From positions 372,001 to 436,000 of the forward strand of contig JAGAMF010000005.1 in the NCBI GenBank assembly GCA_017624855.1: a stretch of DNA of 64,000 nucleotides. Reading direction: 5' to 3'. The notes under the pieces were generated by a model, which saw only the letters and a program-made list of their open reading frames with translations, was not told the origin of the DNA and searched no databases. Source of the DNA: Lachnospiraceae bacterium. GTDB taxonomy: Bacteria > Bacillota > Clostridia > Lachnospirales > Lachnospiraceae. The translations under genes were made by a program, and so were the position numbers. Positions 50,123 to 59,816 of the stretch are shown piece after piece. How positions within the stretch are numbered: the first letter of the stretch is position 1; every line of letters begins with the position of its first letter.

Positions 50123-51855
50123 ATGCAATAAAAAAGGCGGAGGAATGGATACAATCGCATAAAAAACTTTTGGTGTGTATCTGCGCGGTAATTCTCGCGG
50201 CACTTCCTTTTTTGCATGTAAACAGCGGTGTGGAATATACCGATACCGGATACAGCTTAGGCAATTATGAGAATTTTGCACAAGCCAAAGGGACCTGGGC
50301 GTTGGCTACTTTCCTTGCCAATGTGACAGGGTGGCTTTTTACCAAATTGCCTTTCGGACATACCATGTTTGGTATGCAGGTGTATTGTAATGCGTTGTTA
50401 AGCGTAATTTTGGTGGTTGCGTTTTTAAAGCTAAAAGAATATTTTCCTGCCCGTTATGTTTTTATTGGAGAGTTGCTTGCATGGGGCTTAAGTTGGTGTC
50501 CCAGAGTGATTTTATATAATTACATGACTTATCTCTTCTTTGTGTTGGGTAGTCTTGTACTGATACACGCAGTTAAGACCCAGAAGAAAAAGTTTTTCTT
50601 TTTTGCGGGACTGCTTCTTGGAATCAATGTGCTGGTGCGGTTTCCCAACCTGACCCAGGCGGCGTTAATCGTGGTGGTAATTTATGATGCCATTCTTCGC
50701 AAGAAAACTTTTAAGAGCACGATGCAGTGCATCGGCATCTGCGTATTGGGATATGTGTCCGCTCTGCTGGCCATGCTTGGCGCTATCGCACTTTTCTATG
50801 GCGGAAGCGAATACTTTGCCATGATTAAGAGCTTGTTTGCCATGGAGAATACGGAAAGTTCTTATTCCCTGGTAAGCATGATAAAAGCCCCTCTGGAAGC
50901 TTATATGGATCAGATAAAATGGCTGTGGGTATTTCCCGTGGTAATTGGTCTGGGAATGTTAATTTACCGCTTCTGCAAGAAACCTGTTTTAAAATACATG
51001 TTTAGCGGTGTTTTTCTTGCGGGAATTCTGGCCTTGATTCTGTATTATTATAAAATCGGAATTTTCTGGCGTGATTACAACGATTATCATTGCTTCAAAT
51101 TCTGGGCGGTGGCGTTTGTTTTATTTGCTCTTGGTATGGCGGTTTATGTCATGTGTAATAAAACCGCAAGCCAGTTGGAAAAATGCATTGCGTGTATGGT
51201 GATTGTGATTGTGGCAATTACTCCCTTGGGCAGTAATAATGCCCTGTATCCCGTATACAACAATCTGTACATTGTGGCACCTTTTACATTTGCCATGAGT
51301 GTAAAATACATCGGTAAAAAGAAAGCAGAATTTTTATGGCCTGCTAAAATAGCGTTGACGGTTATGTGTATCGCTCTCATGGTACAGAGTATGTTGTTTG
51401 GTTGGACATTTACTTTCCGTGATGAAGGGTTCACCACCGGAATCGATACAGTGATTACACAGAACCGCGTGTTAAAAGGAATGCGCACTACTTCGGAACG
51501 GGCGGCTCTGATTGAAGAATTGTCCTTGTATGTATATGAAAAGGAACTGTGCGGAAGGGAAGTGCTTCTCTATGGAGAGATTCCTTTTGCATCCTATGCC
51601 TTGGAGATGCCTTCTGCGTTAAGCAGCAGTTGGGCGGACTTGGATACGGTATTAAATCGTGACGGGATGAAAGCGGAGATGGAGGCCATGGATGCGGAGC
51701 CTGTGGTGATCATTGCGGCAGACCGTTACGAGGATTTGTTAAACAATCCGGATACGGATAACGAGAAAGCGTTGCTGATTGCGGAATATCTTCAACAACA
51801 TGATTATCGGGAAGATTTCCGAAATGATAAATTTGTAGTATATCTTCCGCAATAA
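50119..51855 (+). CDS. Polytopic membrane protein, GT-C-like
   Basis: A 578-residue protein with about eleven hydrophobic segments. Right after the first segment is VNSGVEYTDTGYSLGNYENF, with acidic residues where GT-C glycosyltransferases have their catalytic aspartate. The last about 130 residues are hydrophilic and probably outside (TSERAALIEELSLYVYEKEL, then FASYALEMPSALSSSWADLD). The ATG at 50119 overlaps the previous stop; an upstream ATG at 50056 lies inside that gene. It likely works with a GtrB-type enzyme nearby, but no named family is certain. Confidence 0.72.
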   Translation: MNAIKKAEEWIQSHKKLLVCICAVILAALPFLHVNSGVEYTDTGYSLGNYENFAQAKGTWALATFLANVTGWLFTKLPFGHTMFGMQVYCNALLSVILVVAFLKLKEYFPARYVFIGELLAWGLSWCPRVILYNYMTYLFFVLGSLVLIHAVKTQKKKFFFFAGLLLGINVLVRFPNLTQAALIVVVIYDAILRKKTFKSTMQCIGICVLGYVSALLAMLGAIALFYGGSEYFAMIKSLFAMENTESSYSLVSMIKAPLEAYMDQIKWLWVFPVVIGLGMLIYRFCKKPVLKYMFSGVFLAGILALILYYYKIGIFWRDYNDYHCFKFWAVAFVLFALGMAVYVMCNKTASQLEKCIACMVIVIVAITPLGSNNALYPVYNNLYIVAPFTFAMSVKYIGKKKAEFLWPAKIALTVMCIALMVQSMLFGWTFTFRDEGFTTGIDTVITQNRVLKGMRTTSERAALIEELSLYVYEKELCGREVLLYGEIPFASYALEMPSALSSSWADLDTVLNRDGMKAEMEAMDAEPVVIIAADRYEDLLNNPDTDNEKALLIAEYLQQHDYREDFRNDKFVVYLPQ

Positions 51856-51883
51856 AAGTGGATAGAAAAGATGGAGGCGAAAC

Positions 51884-53011
51884 ATGATTCGTTTTAATGT
51901 ACCCCCTTATACGGGAAAGGAACTGGAATATATCAAAGTTGCTGTCGAGAATCAGAAGATTTGCGGCGACGGTGAGTTTACGGCGAAGTGTAACAAATGG
52001 ATGGAGCAGAAAACAGGAACCACAAAGGCTCTTTTAACTACATCGTGTACACATGCTACGGAGCTGGCAGCAATTTTGGCAGACATTAAGCCCGGTGATG
52101 AAGTAATTATGCCGGCATATACCTTTGTGTCTACTGCGGATGCCTTTGTGTTAAGAGGCGCTACTGCGGTATTTGTGGATATCCGTCCCGACACCATGAA
52201 TATGGACGCTGACTTAATCGAAGCGGCAATTACAGATAAAACCAGAGCCATTGTTCCTGTACATTATGCAGGTGTATCCTGTGATATGGACAAAATAATG
52301 GAGATTGCAGAGAAATATAATCTTGCGGTAATCGAAGATGCTGCTCAGGGGATCATGTCTACATACAAGGGTAAGGCACTGGGTACCATCGGCGACTACG
52401 GTTGTTTCAGTTTCCATGAGACCAAGAACTTCTCCATGGGTGAAGGCGGTGCATTGCTCATACGCGATGTGGATAATGTGGAGAATGCAGAAATTATCCG
52501 CGAAAAGGGTACCAACCGTGCCAAGTTCTTCCGTGGACAGATTGATAAATATACCTGGGTAGAAAAGGGTTCTTCTTATCTTCCCAGTGAAATGAACGCG
52601 GCATATCTTTATGCGCAGCTTGAACTGGCTGAGGAAATTACCGCAGACAGAATGGCTACTTGGAATCGCTACAATGAGGCTTTTAAAGAACTTGCAGAAG
52701 CCGGCAAGGTAGAACTTCCTTTTATTCCGGAAGAATGTACCCATAATGCTCACATGTTTTATTTAAAGTGTAAGGATTTGGAAGAGAGAACTGCACTAAT
52801 CAGCTTTTTAAAAGAAAACGATATTCTTGCGGTATTCCATTATGTACCTTTACACACGGCGCCGGCAGGCTTGAAATACGGTCGTTTCCACGGAGAAGAC
52901 AAATATACCACCAAGGAAAGTGAGCGTTTGGTAAGATTGCCTCTTTACTACGGTTTGGAGCCGGAAAAGACAGATTATATTATTGAGAAGGTAAAAGAAT
53001 TTTACAAGTAA
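51884..53011 (+). CDS. wecE: dTDP-4-amino-4,6-dideoxygalactose transaminase
   Basis: A 375-residue DegT-family aminotransferase matching WecE/RffA closely: IRFNVPPYTGKELEYIKVAV, LLTTSCTHATELAAILADIK, VIMPAYTFVSTADAFVLRGA, VIEDAAQGIMSTYKGKALG (Asp152) and FSFHETKNFSMGEGGALLI with PLP lysine Lys181. It converts dTDP-4-keto-6-deoxyglucose to dTDP-Fuc4N with glutamate. The rmlD gene shows that the cell also makes this keto intermediate for rhamnose. GATGGAGG precedes the ATG. A GNAT acetyltransferase two genes on could give Fuc4NAc. Confidence 0.92.
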   Translation: MIRFNVPPYTGKELEYIKVAVENQKICGDGEFTAKCNKWMEQKTGTTKALLTTSCTHATELAAILADIKPGDEVIMPAYTFVSTADAFVLRGATAVFVDIRPDTMNMDADLIEAAITDKTRAIVPVHYAGVSCDMDKIMEIAEKYNLAVIEDAAQGIMSTYKGKALGTIGDYGCFSFHETKNFSMGEGGALLIRDVDNVENAEIIREKGTNRAKFFRGQIDKYTWVEKGSSYLPSEMNAAYLYAQLELAEEITADRMATWNRYNEAFKELAEAGKVELPFIPEECTHNAHMFYLKCKDLEERTALISFLKENDILAVFHYVPLHTAPAGLKYGRFHGEDKYTTKESERLVRLPLYYGLEPEKTDYIIEKVKEFYK

Positions 53012-53025
53012 AAAAGAAAGGGGAA

Positions 53026-54774
53026 ATGACGATAATGAAGCAATATATAAAGCAACATTGGTTTGAATATATATATGCGGCTATATTAATATTCGCAACT
53101 GCGATTGTCATATCCCTGATGTTTGGTTATGGATTCAGTACAAATGATGATGCGATGTTAAGGAATATTGTGAATGGAAATTATACAGGAACGCCGGATG
53201 CGCATCTGATTTATATTATGTACCCCTTGGGATTCATTTTAAAATGTTTATATGAACTCACTGCCGAAGTGTTTTGGTATGATCTTGTTATGACAGGAAT
53301 GCATTATGTATGTTGGTTTATGATCATGGTCAGACTCGGTAATCTGTTTCAAAAAAAGGTAGATAAAATCATATCGGTCACATTGGGATTGCTGGGATTG
53401 ATTGTAATTGATTTATCTTATCTGGTTATGCACCAATATACAATTTTGGCAGCATTGTTGGTTTCCGTAGCAATTTTTTGGCTTATTACCGCGAAGCACA
53501 CAAAAGGAAGTGTATATTGGTATGAAATGGCGATTGTCCTTGTTTCTTTGATTTTAAGTTTGTGGGTTCGCAAGCAGGTGTTTTACTTGGCAATGCCACC
53601 GGTATGCTTGGCGATCGCCTTAAAAGCTTACTTGGCGCACAAGGATAACGGCGAGAAAAAAGTCATGATGAATAAGCTTGTATTTATTGTGATATTAAGT
53701 GTGCTTGTTTTGGGAAGTTTGGGTGTTGAGAAAGTAGCATACAGTAGCGAGGAATGGAAAGATTTCTTGGCATATAATGACGCGCGAACCACTATTTATG
53801 ATTACTATGGAATTCCGGCGTATTCGCTTCATGAAGGAACATATACCGATTTGGGATTAGATGCGGGGGATTGGCTTGCTATTGATGCCTATAACAGTGA
53901 GTTGGTATATGATTTAAATCTTGATAAAATGCAGGTGTTGGCCGAAAAATCAGAACAAATTTGGATGGAAGGTTTTCAATATACCAGCATATCAAGAATG
54001 ATGATTTATGCGGTTGTTAATGTCTTTTATCACAATCCTGTTCAACCAATCGGTATTATATTGACATGTTTGTATATTATAACATTATTACAGTGTTATA
54101 AAAAAGATAAAAAACCAGAGTTTGTTGCGACGATTGTTTTGTTGTTATTTCAGTTTGCGGTAGTAGGATACTTTTCTTGGCAAGGAAGATTTTTAGAAAG
54201 AGTCTCGTATGGATTTTATTTTATTCAGATGATGTATTTGTTGGGAATGATATTGCCCTATGCTAAAGAAACAGAGCATGCGAAAAAGAAAAGTTTACAT
54301 TGGTGTATCATCTGGGGGCTTGTGTTGGTATTCTTGTTTGGAACAACCGGTTTATATCAAGTCCGAACAACTTTGGATGCCAAAGAACGGCTGAACTCCA
54401 AGTGCGAAAAGTGGGAAGCGATTAACGATTATTTTGAACAAGATACAGAGAATTTTTATTGTATCGATACAAAATCCTTTGTTTTTTCATCTGAGTTGAT
54501 GTTTGTAAGTGATGATATTGAATCTTCCAATATGATACGCTTGGGAAGCTGGGTTCAATACAGTCCTTTGGACGAGCAACATAATAATGGAGTCGATAAT
54601 TGGTTGGATAAACTTGTTGCAGGCGAAGGATATTATGTGCAAGATGCGATAAAAGGCATGGATTGGATAAATTATTATTTATCTCAAAAGGGCTATACGG
54701 CAGAGGCAAAAGTAGTTGATACTATTGTAACTGCGGACGGGACGGTATATGAAGTAATCAGTCTGGAACAGTAA
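53026..54774 (+). CDS. Polytopic membrane protein, GT-C-like, AT-rich gene
   Basis: A 582-residue protein with about eleven membrane segments. After the first segment comes GFSTNDDAMLRNIVNGNY, an acidic motif in the position of the GT-C catalytic site. A large hydrophilic part lies at about 240-310 (YYGIPAYSLHEGTYTDLGLD) and another at the C-terminus. The base composition is visibly more AT-rich than that of wecE before it. Two ATG codons (53026, 53035) share one AAAGGGG site and cannot be distinguished. Probably a surface glycosyltransferase; function is inferred from topology. Confidence 0.7.
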   Translation: MTIMKQYIKQHWFEYIYAAILIFATAIVISLMFGYGFSTNDDAMLRNIVNGNYTGTPDAHLIYIMYPLGFILKCLYELTAEVFWYDLVMTGMHYVCWFMIMVRLGNLFQKKVDKIISVTLGLLGLIVIDLSYLVMHQYTILAALLVSVAIFWLITAKHTKGSVYWYEMAIVLVSLILSLWVRKQVFYLAMPPVCLAIALKAYLAHKDNGEKKVMMNKLVFIVILSVLVLGSLGVEKVAYSSEEWKDFLAYNDARTTIYDYYGIPAYSLHEGTYTDLGLDAGDWLAIDAYNSELVYDLNLDKMQVLAEKSEQIWMEGFQYTSISRMMIYAVVNVFYHNPVQPIGIILTCLYIITLLQCYKKDKKPEFVATIVLLLFQFAVVGYFSWQGRFLERVSYGFYFIQMMYLLGMILPYAKETEHAKKKSLHWCIIWGLVLVFLFGTTGLYQVRTTLDAKERLNSKCEKWEAINDYFEQDTENFYCIDTKSFVFSSELMFVSDDIESSNMIRLGSWVQYSPLDEQHNNGVDNWLDKLVAGEGYYVQDAIKGMDWINYYLSQKGYTAEAKVVDTIVTADGTVYEVISLEQ

Positions 54775-54796
54775 ACAAATTAAGGAAGTGGTTATT

Positions 54797-55342
54797 TTGC
54801 AGAAAGTAATAGAGAATCAAAAAATATATCTTCGTAAAATGGAATATTCCGATACGGAAAACATTGTAAAATGGCGCAATTCCGATTTCGTCAGAGAGCA
54901 TTTTATCTATCAGGCTCTTTTTACCAAGGAAAGCCATGAGCATTGGATTAAAACCATGGTAGAAACCGGTAAGGTTGACCAGTTGATTATCTGTATTAAA
55001 GGAGATAACGAGGCGGAGGATGTTCCGGTAGGGAGCGTTTATATCCGTGATATCGATACAACTCACAATAAGGCGGAGTATGGCATTTTTATCGGAGAAG
55101 AAGCAGCGCGAGGTTGCGGAATCGGCAGCATGGCGGCTGCATTGATGATTGAATATTGTTTTAAACAGTTAAAATTGCATCGTTTGTTTTTGCGGGTGTT
55201 TGCGGATAACGCACAAGCCATTCGCAGCTATGAAAAAGCGGGCTTTGTAAAAGAAGCCTATCTGAAAGACGATGTAAAAATTCAGGGAGAATACAGGGAT
55301 ATTGTGCTGATGGGCATATTAAATCCGGAGGATAAAGTATGA
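54797..55342 (+). CDS. GNAT family N-acetyltransferase (amino-sugar type)
   Basis: A 181-residue GNAT protein of RimJ/RimL layout: KIYLRKMEYSDTENIVKWRN, KAEYGIFIGEEAARGCGIGS (acetyl-CoA pyrophosphate loop of the Q/RxxGxG/A type), HRLFLRVFADNAQAIRSYEK and AGFVKEAYLKDD. The WRN-x-HW pattern resembles PseH-like amino-sugar acetyltransferases. With wecE close by, N-acetylation of dTDP-Fuc4N is the simplest reading; a PseH role with pseF is the alternative. The start is probably a TTG at 54797, spaced eight bases from AAGGAAG; a GTG at 54788 is possible. It overlaps the next gene by four bases. Confidence 0.87.
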   Translation: MQKVIENQKIYLRKMEYSDTENIVKWRNSDFVREHFIYQALFTKESHEHWIKTMVETGKVDQLIICIKGDNEAEDVPVGSVYIRDIDTTHNKAEYGIFIGEEAARGCGIGSMAAALMIEYCFKQLKLHRLFLRVFADNAQAIRSYEKAGFVKEAYLKDDVKIQGEYRDIVLMGILNPEDKV

Positions 55343-56283
55343 GTTTAGTTAGTTTTGTAATCCCCTGTTACCGTTCCGAGAACACTCTTCCGGCGGTAAT
55401 TGAGGAAATTAATGTTACAATGGAGAAGTTAACCGGTTACAGCCATGAGATTATTCTGGTAAACGATTCGTCACCGGATAATACCATGGGAACCATACGC
55501 ACATTGTGCGGTCAATATAAAAACATTACCGGTATCGGTCTTGCCAAAAACTTCGGTCAGCATGCTGCTTTGATGGCAGGTATGCGCCAGGCCAAAGGTG
55601 ATATTGTGGTTTGTCTGGATGATGACGGACAGACACCTGCCGATGAAGTGGATAAGCTTTTGAATAAGCTGGATGAAGGCTATGATGTGGTTTATGCAAG
55701 TTACGGTAAAAAGAAACACAGCCTGTTCCGTAATTTCGGCAGTAAGGTAAATGAGTTAATGACCCGGGTTATGTTGGGAAAACCGAAAGAGTTATATATA
55801 TCCAGCTATTTTGCGGCAAAGCGGTTTATAGTGGATGATATGCTTCGATATGAACATTCTTATGCCTATGTAATCGGTTTGGTGTTAAGAGCCACTAAGA
55901 ACATCGCCAATGTTGAGGTAAAACATCGTTCCAGAACGGAAGGAACATCCGGTTATACATTAAAGAAGCTTTTGGGTTTATGGTTTAACGGTTTTACAGC
56001 CTTCTCCATTAAACCGTTGCGTATTGCTACGATAATCGGTACCATGTGTGCCGGCGGAGGCTTTTTATACGGTATATATACCATTGTAAAAAGATTGTTG
56101 TTGCCGGATATTCAGGCAGGATTCTCAGCATTAATGTCCATGCTGGTTTTTATGGGGGGCATGATTATGTTGATGCTGGGCTTGATTGGAGAATATGTGG
56201 GCAGAATCTATATCAGCATGAACAGTTCGCCCCAGTATGTAATTCGCGAAGTGATTAAAACGGAAGAAGCAGAGAAACAGTAA
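55339..56283 (+). CDS. GtrB/ArnC-type polyprenyl-phosphate glycosyltransferase
   Basis: A 314-residue third enzyme of this type: LVSFVIPCYRSENTLPAVIE, ILVNDSSPDNTMGTIRTLCG, AKNFGQHAALMAGMRQAKGD and VCLDDDGQTPADEVDKLL. The LDDDGQ motif puts it nearer ArnC than the other two. Two membrane segments are at the C-terminus (about 230-252 and 263-290), with LIGEYVGRIYISMNSSPQYV after. If it uses dTDP-Fuc4NAc, it would make undecaprenyl-P-Fuc4NAc; this is inferred from the wecE-GNAT context. Both neighbours overlap (ATGA and TAATG). Confidence 0.91.
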   Translation: MSLVSFVIPCYRSENTLPAVIEEINVTMEKLTGYSHEIILVNDSSPDNTMGTIRTLCGQYKNITGIGLAKNFGQHAALMAGMRQAKGDIVVCLDDDGQTPADEVDKLLNKLDEGYDVVYASYGKKKHSLFRNFGSKVNELMTRVMLGKPKELYISSYFAAKRFIVDDMLRYEHSYAYVIGLVLRATKNIANVEVKHRSRTEGTSGYTLKKLLGLWFNGFTAFSIKPLRIATIIGTMCAGGGFLYGIYTIVKRLLLPDIQAGFSALMSMLVFMGGMIMLMLGLIGEYVGRIYISMNSSPQYVIREVIKTEEAEKQ

Positions 56284-57509
56284 TGAGTGAAGCAAAACAC
56301 GCCTCTAAAAACAGAATAATGAACATAATTTCCGGCGTGATTTGGCTTGCGTTATTGTTGCTCTACGGCGGAGCTTGTACTTATCTGTATTATATGCAGA
56401 CCCAGTGGACCGGCGGACAGACTTTTGAGTCCGATTTGACTTTTCATATCGATATGGCACTGGACGGTTGGGGATACAGCGTAACGGCCATTGTATATAA
56501 ACTGTTGTATTTTCTTCCTATGCCGGAAGTGTGGGTTGCCTTGTTTTTGGCGGTATTTACCGTTGGGGTGATTGCTTATACCGCTTATGCCTTAAAACCA
56601 TACATTGACAAAGCTCCCGTAAGAATGGCGATAGCGGCAGCAGTAAGCGTGGCCATGCCCTTTTACATCGAGGCAATACAACGGCAGAGATACATCGGTT
56701 ATCAATCGCCTTCCATTTGGCATAATTCAACCTATACGGTAATGAAATTGTTTGCAACGGTAGCTCTGTTTTTGTGTTTTGCAATAGCAAGGGAATATCA
56801 TGAAAAATTATCCTGGAAAAAATGTGTGGGATTTGCAATTTTGCTGGCACTTACCACAGCCACTAAAACCAGTTTTGTGGCGGTATTCGCACCGGCGGCT
56901 TTGTGCATGTTAATTGCCGACGGCTTAAGCGGTGTTCCCGTAAAAAGACTTTTGGCGGTGGCATCCACCATTATTCCCACCATTCTTGTGGTGGTATTTC
57001 AGGAAGCGGTTTTATTTGGTGAAGATACCGGAAACGGTATTGTTATAGAATTTGGCTATACTGTATTTTTGCGTGCGGAGACTCCTCAGTATACCATGAT
57101 TTTATCGGCATTGTTTCCTGTGTTAATCTTTTTGTTTAACATCTGGCCGGTATTAAAAGATACCATTCAGGATATAAAGCAAAAGAAAAAAGGTCTTACC
57201 CACAGAGAATTTCTTTTGTCTTGGACTATGTGGTTCTTTGGGGCATTGGAGCTTTTATTTTTAAAAGAAACCGGTGCAAGAGTCAAAGATGGCAATTTTA
57301 TGTGGGGATACAGTTATTGTCTGTTTGTGATTTTTATAATGAGTTGCGTGTACTTGGTAAAAAATATAAAGAGCGACACTTTTATGAAAGGCAATAAGGT
57401 TGCTAAAATTATATACGGATGCGTGATGGGTGGCATTTTGGGCTATCATGTGTATTGCGGAATTTATTTCTTCCTGCAATTGTTGGAAGGAACCACTTAT
57501 TTTATGTAG
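56283..57509 (+). CDS. Polytopic membrane protein, GT-C-like
   Basis: A 408-residue protein with about ten membrane segments. The first outside loop carries GGQTFESDLTFHIDMALDGW; the SDLxxHI pattern is often seen in GT-C-like membrane proteins of clostridia and places an aspartate at the membrane edge. RQRYIGYQSPSIWHNSTYTV is a second conserved-looking loop. It overlaps the ArnC/GtrB-like gene by one base, so the pair probably forms a lipid-sugar synthase plus transferase. The acceptor is unknown. Confidence 0.72.
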   Translation: MSEAKHASKNRIMNIISGVIWLALLLLYGGACTYLYYMQTQWTGGQTFESDLTFHIDMALDGWGYSVTAIVYKLLYFLPMPEVWVALFLAVFTVGVIAYTAYALKPYIDKAPVRMAIAAAVSVAMPFYIEAIQRQRYIGYQSPSIWHNSTYTVMKLFATVALFLCFAIAREYHEKLSWKKCVGFAILLALTTATKTSFVAVFAPAALCMLIADGLSGVPVKRLLAVASTIIPTILVVVFQEAVLFGEDTGNGIVIEFGYTVFLRAETPQYTMILSALFPVLIFLFNIWPVLKDTIQDIKQKKKGLTHREFLLSWTMWFFGALELLFLKETGARVKDGNFMWGYSYCLFVIFIMSCVYLVKNIKSDTFMKGNKVAKIIYGCVMGGILGYHVYCGIYFFLQLLEGTTYFM

Positions 57510-57533
57510 AAGAGCAACGGAGAGGATATTGTT

Positions 57534-58409
57534 GTGTTAAAAGAGAAAAAAGAAAAAATAATATTCATAGGCGTTGCGGTGTTGTCGGCAATACTTATAC
57601 TGTGCACAGCGTTAATCGGTACGAAGAAGTTTTACCCGGTAGAAGTGGAAGCACATAAAACACAGATTCTGTTTTTAGGCGACAGTAACATTGCTTATGA
57701 TTTTGAAGGGAAGGATATTCCGGAGCTGGTGTATGACCGTTTGGGAGTTACAACTTATAACGGTGCAATTGGCGGAACTTCTGCGGCCAAAATCAATACA
57801 GAGAATTATTTTGATGACCGGGGAGATATGTTTTGTTTGTATAATATAACAAAGGTTATGGAAAGTGGTGATCACAATGCGGTTGCGGATTACTATGGAA
57901 CCGGTTCGCAACGTGAAAAAGAGGCTGTGGGAAAGGTTATGATGTTAACCGATCTTAGGCTGGAAGAAGTGGATTATATTGTTTTATCGTATGGCTTGAA
58001 TGATTATACAACGGGAAGGCCGATTTATGCGGAAGATCCCTATGCAGAATATACATATGCGGGAGCATTACGAGCGGCTGTTGAAAGATTGCAGAAATTG
58101 TGCCCCAATGCGAAAATTATTTTATCATCCATAACTTATTGCGTGTTCATGGAGGGCGGAGAAGTGGTTATGGATGGATATGAGCGAAATTGGGGTGGAG
58201 GCACCATTGAGGAATATCGGGATGCTATGAAACTGGTATCATCAGAATACGAAAATGTGTATTTTATGGATAATTTGGAATATTTGGGAATTGGAAGAGA
58301 TAATTACGAGCAGTATCTCAGAGATGAAATGCATCTTAATGAAGCGGGCAGAGAAATATATGTAGATTATCTTGAGGAAACGATTAATGGAATTGAAGGA
58401 GAATTGTAA
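57534..58409 (+). CDS. Membrane-anchored SGNH/GDSL hydrolase
   Basis: A 291-residue protein with an N-terminal signal anchor (IIFIGVAVLSAILILCTALI) and an outside SGNH domain: ILFLGDSNIAYDFEG with catalytic Ser51, GAIGGTSAAK (Gly of block II), VLSYGLNDYTTG with Asn of block III, and RDEMHLNEAGREIYV with the Asp/His pair of block V. Such proteins add or remove O-acetyl groups on surface glycans. The start is GTG with GAGAGGA upstream. It overlaps the next gene by 23 bases. It may work with the acyltransferase-3 protein of this operon. Confidence 0.87.
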   Translation: MLKEKKEKIIFIGVAVLSAILILCTALIGTKKFYPVEVEAHKTQILFLGDSNIAYDFEGKDIPELVYDRLGVTTYNGAIGGTSAAKINTENYFDDRGDMFCLYNITKVMESGDHNAVADYYGTGSQREKEAVGKVMMLTDLRLEEVDYIVLSYGLNDYTTGRPIYAEDPYAEYTYAGALRAAVERLQKLCPNAKIILSSITYCVFMEGGEVVMDGYERNWGGGTIEEYRDAMKLVSSEYENVYFMDNLEYLGIGRDNYEQYLRDEMHLNEAGREIYVDYLEETINGIEGEL

Positions 58410-59802
58410 GGACAATAGAATAGTGAAGTACCTTCGCCTTGTTGCCATGGCAGTTTTGGCCGGTATAGGAGTTGTGCAGGTGATATTGGCTGTGGCTTGG
58501 GCTGTTGCTAACGGTAGCCATATACAAGGCTTTTATGATTCCTCTGTTTACTTGTCCAATGCGATAAACGGTGTTAGCGACGGTTGGCGCTTGGCCGGAT
58601 ATGCATGCGTAATAAAGCTTTTTATGTTGTTAAAAGGCATCTTAAAAGAGTACTATGTGATTGGGATTTATCTGTTTCAGGTGACGGTGAGTCTTTTCTG
58701 TTTTGCAGAAGGATTCCGTTGTGCGGCAGTATATCTTTTTGATAAAAAAATAAGCCTTAAGAAGGCGTTACTTTTTGCAGGATATATAGTAACAATTCCC
58801 ATTGTATGGCAGATGCAGTTTGCAATCCTGCCGGATGCAATTTGCCTGGCATTGACGGTTTTGCTTTTTGCGCAGTTAGTCAAGTTGTTTGGTGCCAAAG
58901 AAGGATTTTGCCTACCGGCATTGCTTGTAATCGGTGTAAGCATTTTGTTGCTTGGTGTTTTTCATCGTCATTATTTGTATGGTGCGCTGGCAATGGCTTT
59001 CGTGGGAGCTTTTATCTTATTGATAAGACAGATTAAGAAAAGCTATCGCAACCGTAAAACATTATTGACTGCATTTATGTTATTGGTAAGTATCATTGTG
59101 CTTCCTATGGTTGCAGAAAAAATCAATCAGGCAGTGCCGAATAATGGTGCTTATGCAACATACAGTATGGCAGCAGATTTGTGGAAGCGGTTTGTGTTTC
59201 CGGATCTGCACGAAAACTATCCTCATTACACAGAACGAATTACTGCGATTTTGCCGGATTATGCAACAGAAATTTGCGATGAGTACTATGAGTATTATAT
59301 GAATAGTATTGGTCTGATGATTGAGATTGCCAATCCGGAAGAAGCTGAATCGATATATTTCGAGATGGCAAGAATTGGTTTTGCACTACATCGCCGAGAT
59401 ATGATTAAAAGTGCAGTAAAAGAAGCGATAGGGTATTGTTTTATTCCTTTTGCCATGGAAAAGTATATGTACAATAACGGTAATTCCTTATACGGACACA
59501 ATTATATGAAAATGTATGATTGCAATCCAAAACTTACTGCAGTTTATATGCATGTAGGAATGAACGGCTTTATGGTAATGGCAGTATTGGGATGCATAAT
59601 GTTTCTTGCAGAAGGAATCAGTCACAAGAATCTTTGTAAAAAGCGCATGCTGGCGTTGGGCTGGTGCGCGTTATCCATAGGAATGGTTACCGCACCTATG
59701 ATGATTTTTGCTGTGGCAAAATTTGATTATCGTATAGGGTTGTTTTCGGTATTTGTATGGATTGTATTGGCTATGACAAGTATCTATAAAGTGGAAGAAT
59801 AG
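58387..59802 (+). CDS. Polytopic membrane protein, GT-C-like
   Basis: A 471-residue protein with about ten hydrophobic segments, starting with VAMAVLAGIGVVQVILAVAW. The following outside loop has GFYDSSVYLSNAINGVSDGW, again an acidic residue in the first large loop. A hydrophilic region at about 255-330 (FPDLHENYPHYTERITAILP) is probably outside. The ATG at 58387 is inside the end of the SGNH gene, with GAGG nine bases upstream; a TTG at 58372 is the alternative. No recognised family; likely part of glycan assembly by context. Confidence 0.7.
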   Translation: MELKENCKDNRIVKYLRLVAMAVLAGIGVVQVILAVAWAVANGSHIQGFYDSSVYLSNAINGVSDGWRLAGYACVIKLFMLLKGILKEYYVIGIYLFQVTVSLFCFAEGFRCAAVYLFDKKISLKKALLFAGYIVTIPIVWQMQFAILPDAICLALTVLLFAQLVKLFGAKEGFCLPALLVIGVSILLLGVFHRHYLYGALAMAFVGAFILLIRQIKKSYRNRKTLLTAFMLLVSIIVLPMVAEKINQAVPNNGAYATYSMAADLWKRFVFPDLHENYPHYTERITAILPDYATEICDEYYEYYMNSIGLMIEIANPEEAESIYFEMARIGFALHRRDMIKSAVKEAIGYCFIPFAMEKYMYNNGNSLYGHNYMKMYDCNPKLTAVYMHVGMNGFMVMAVLGCIMFLAEGISHKNLCKKRMLALGWCALSIGMVTAPMMIFAVAKFDYRIGLFSVFVWIVLAMTSIYKVEE

Positions 59803-59816
59803 GAAATAGAGAAGGC

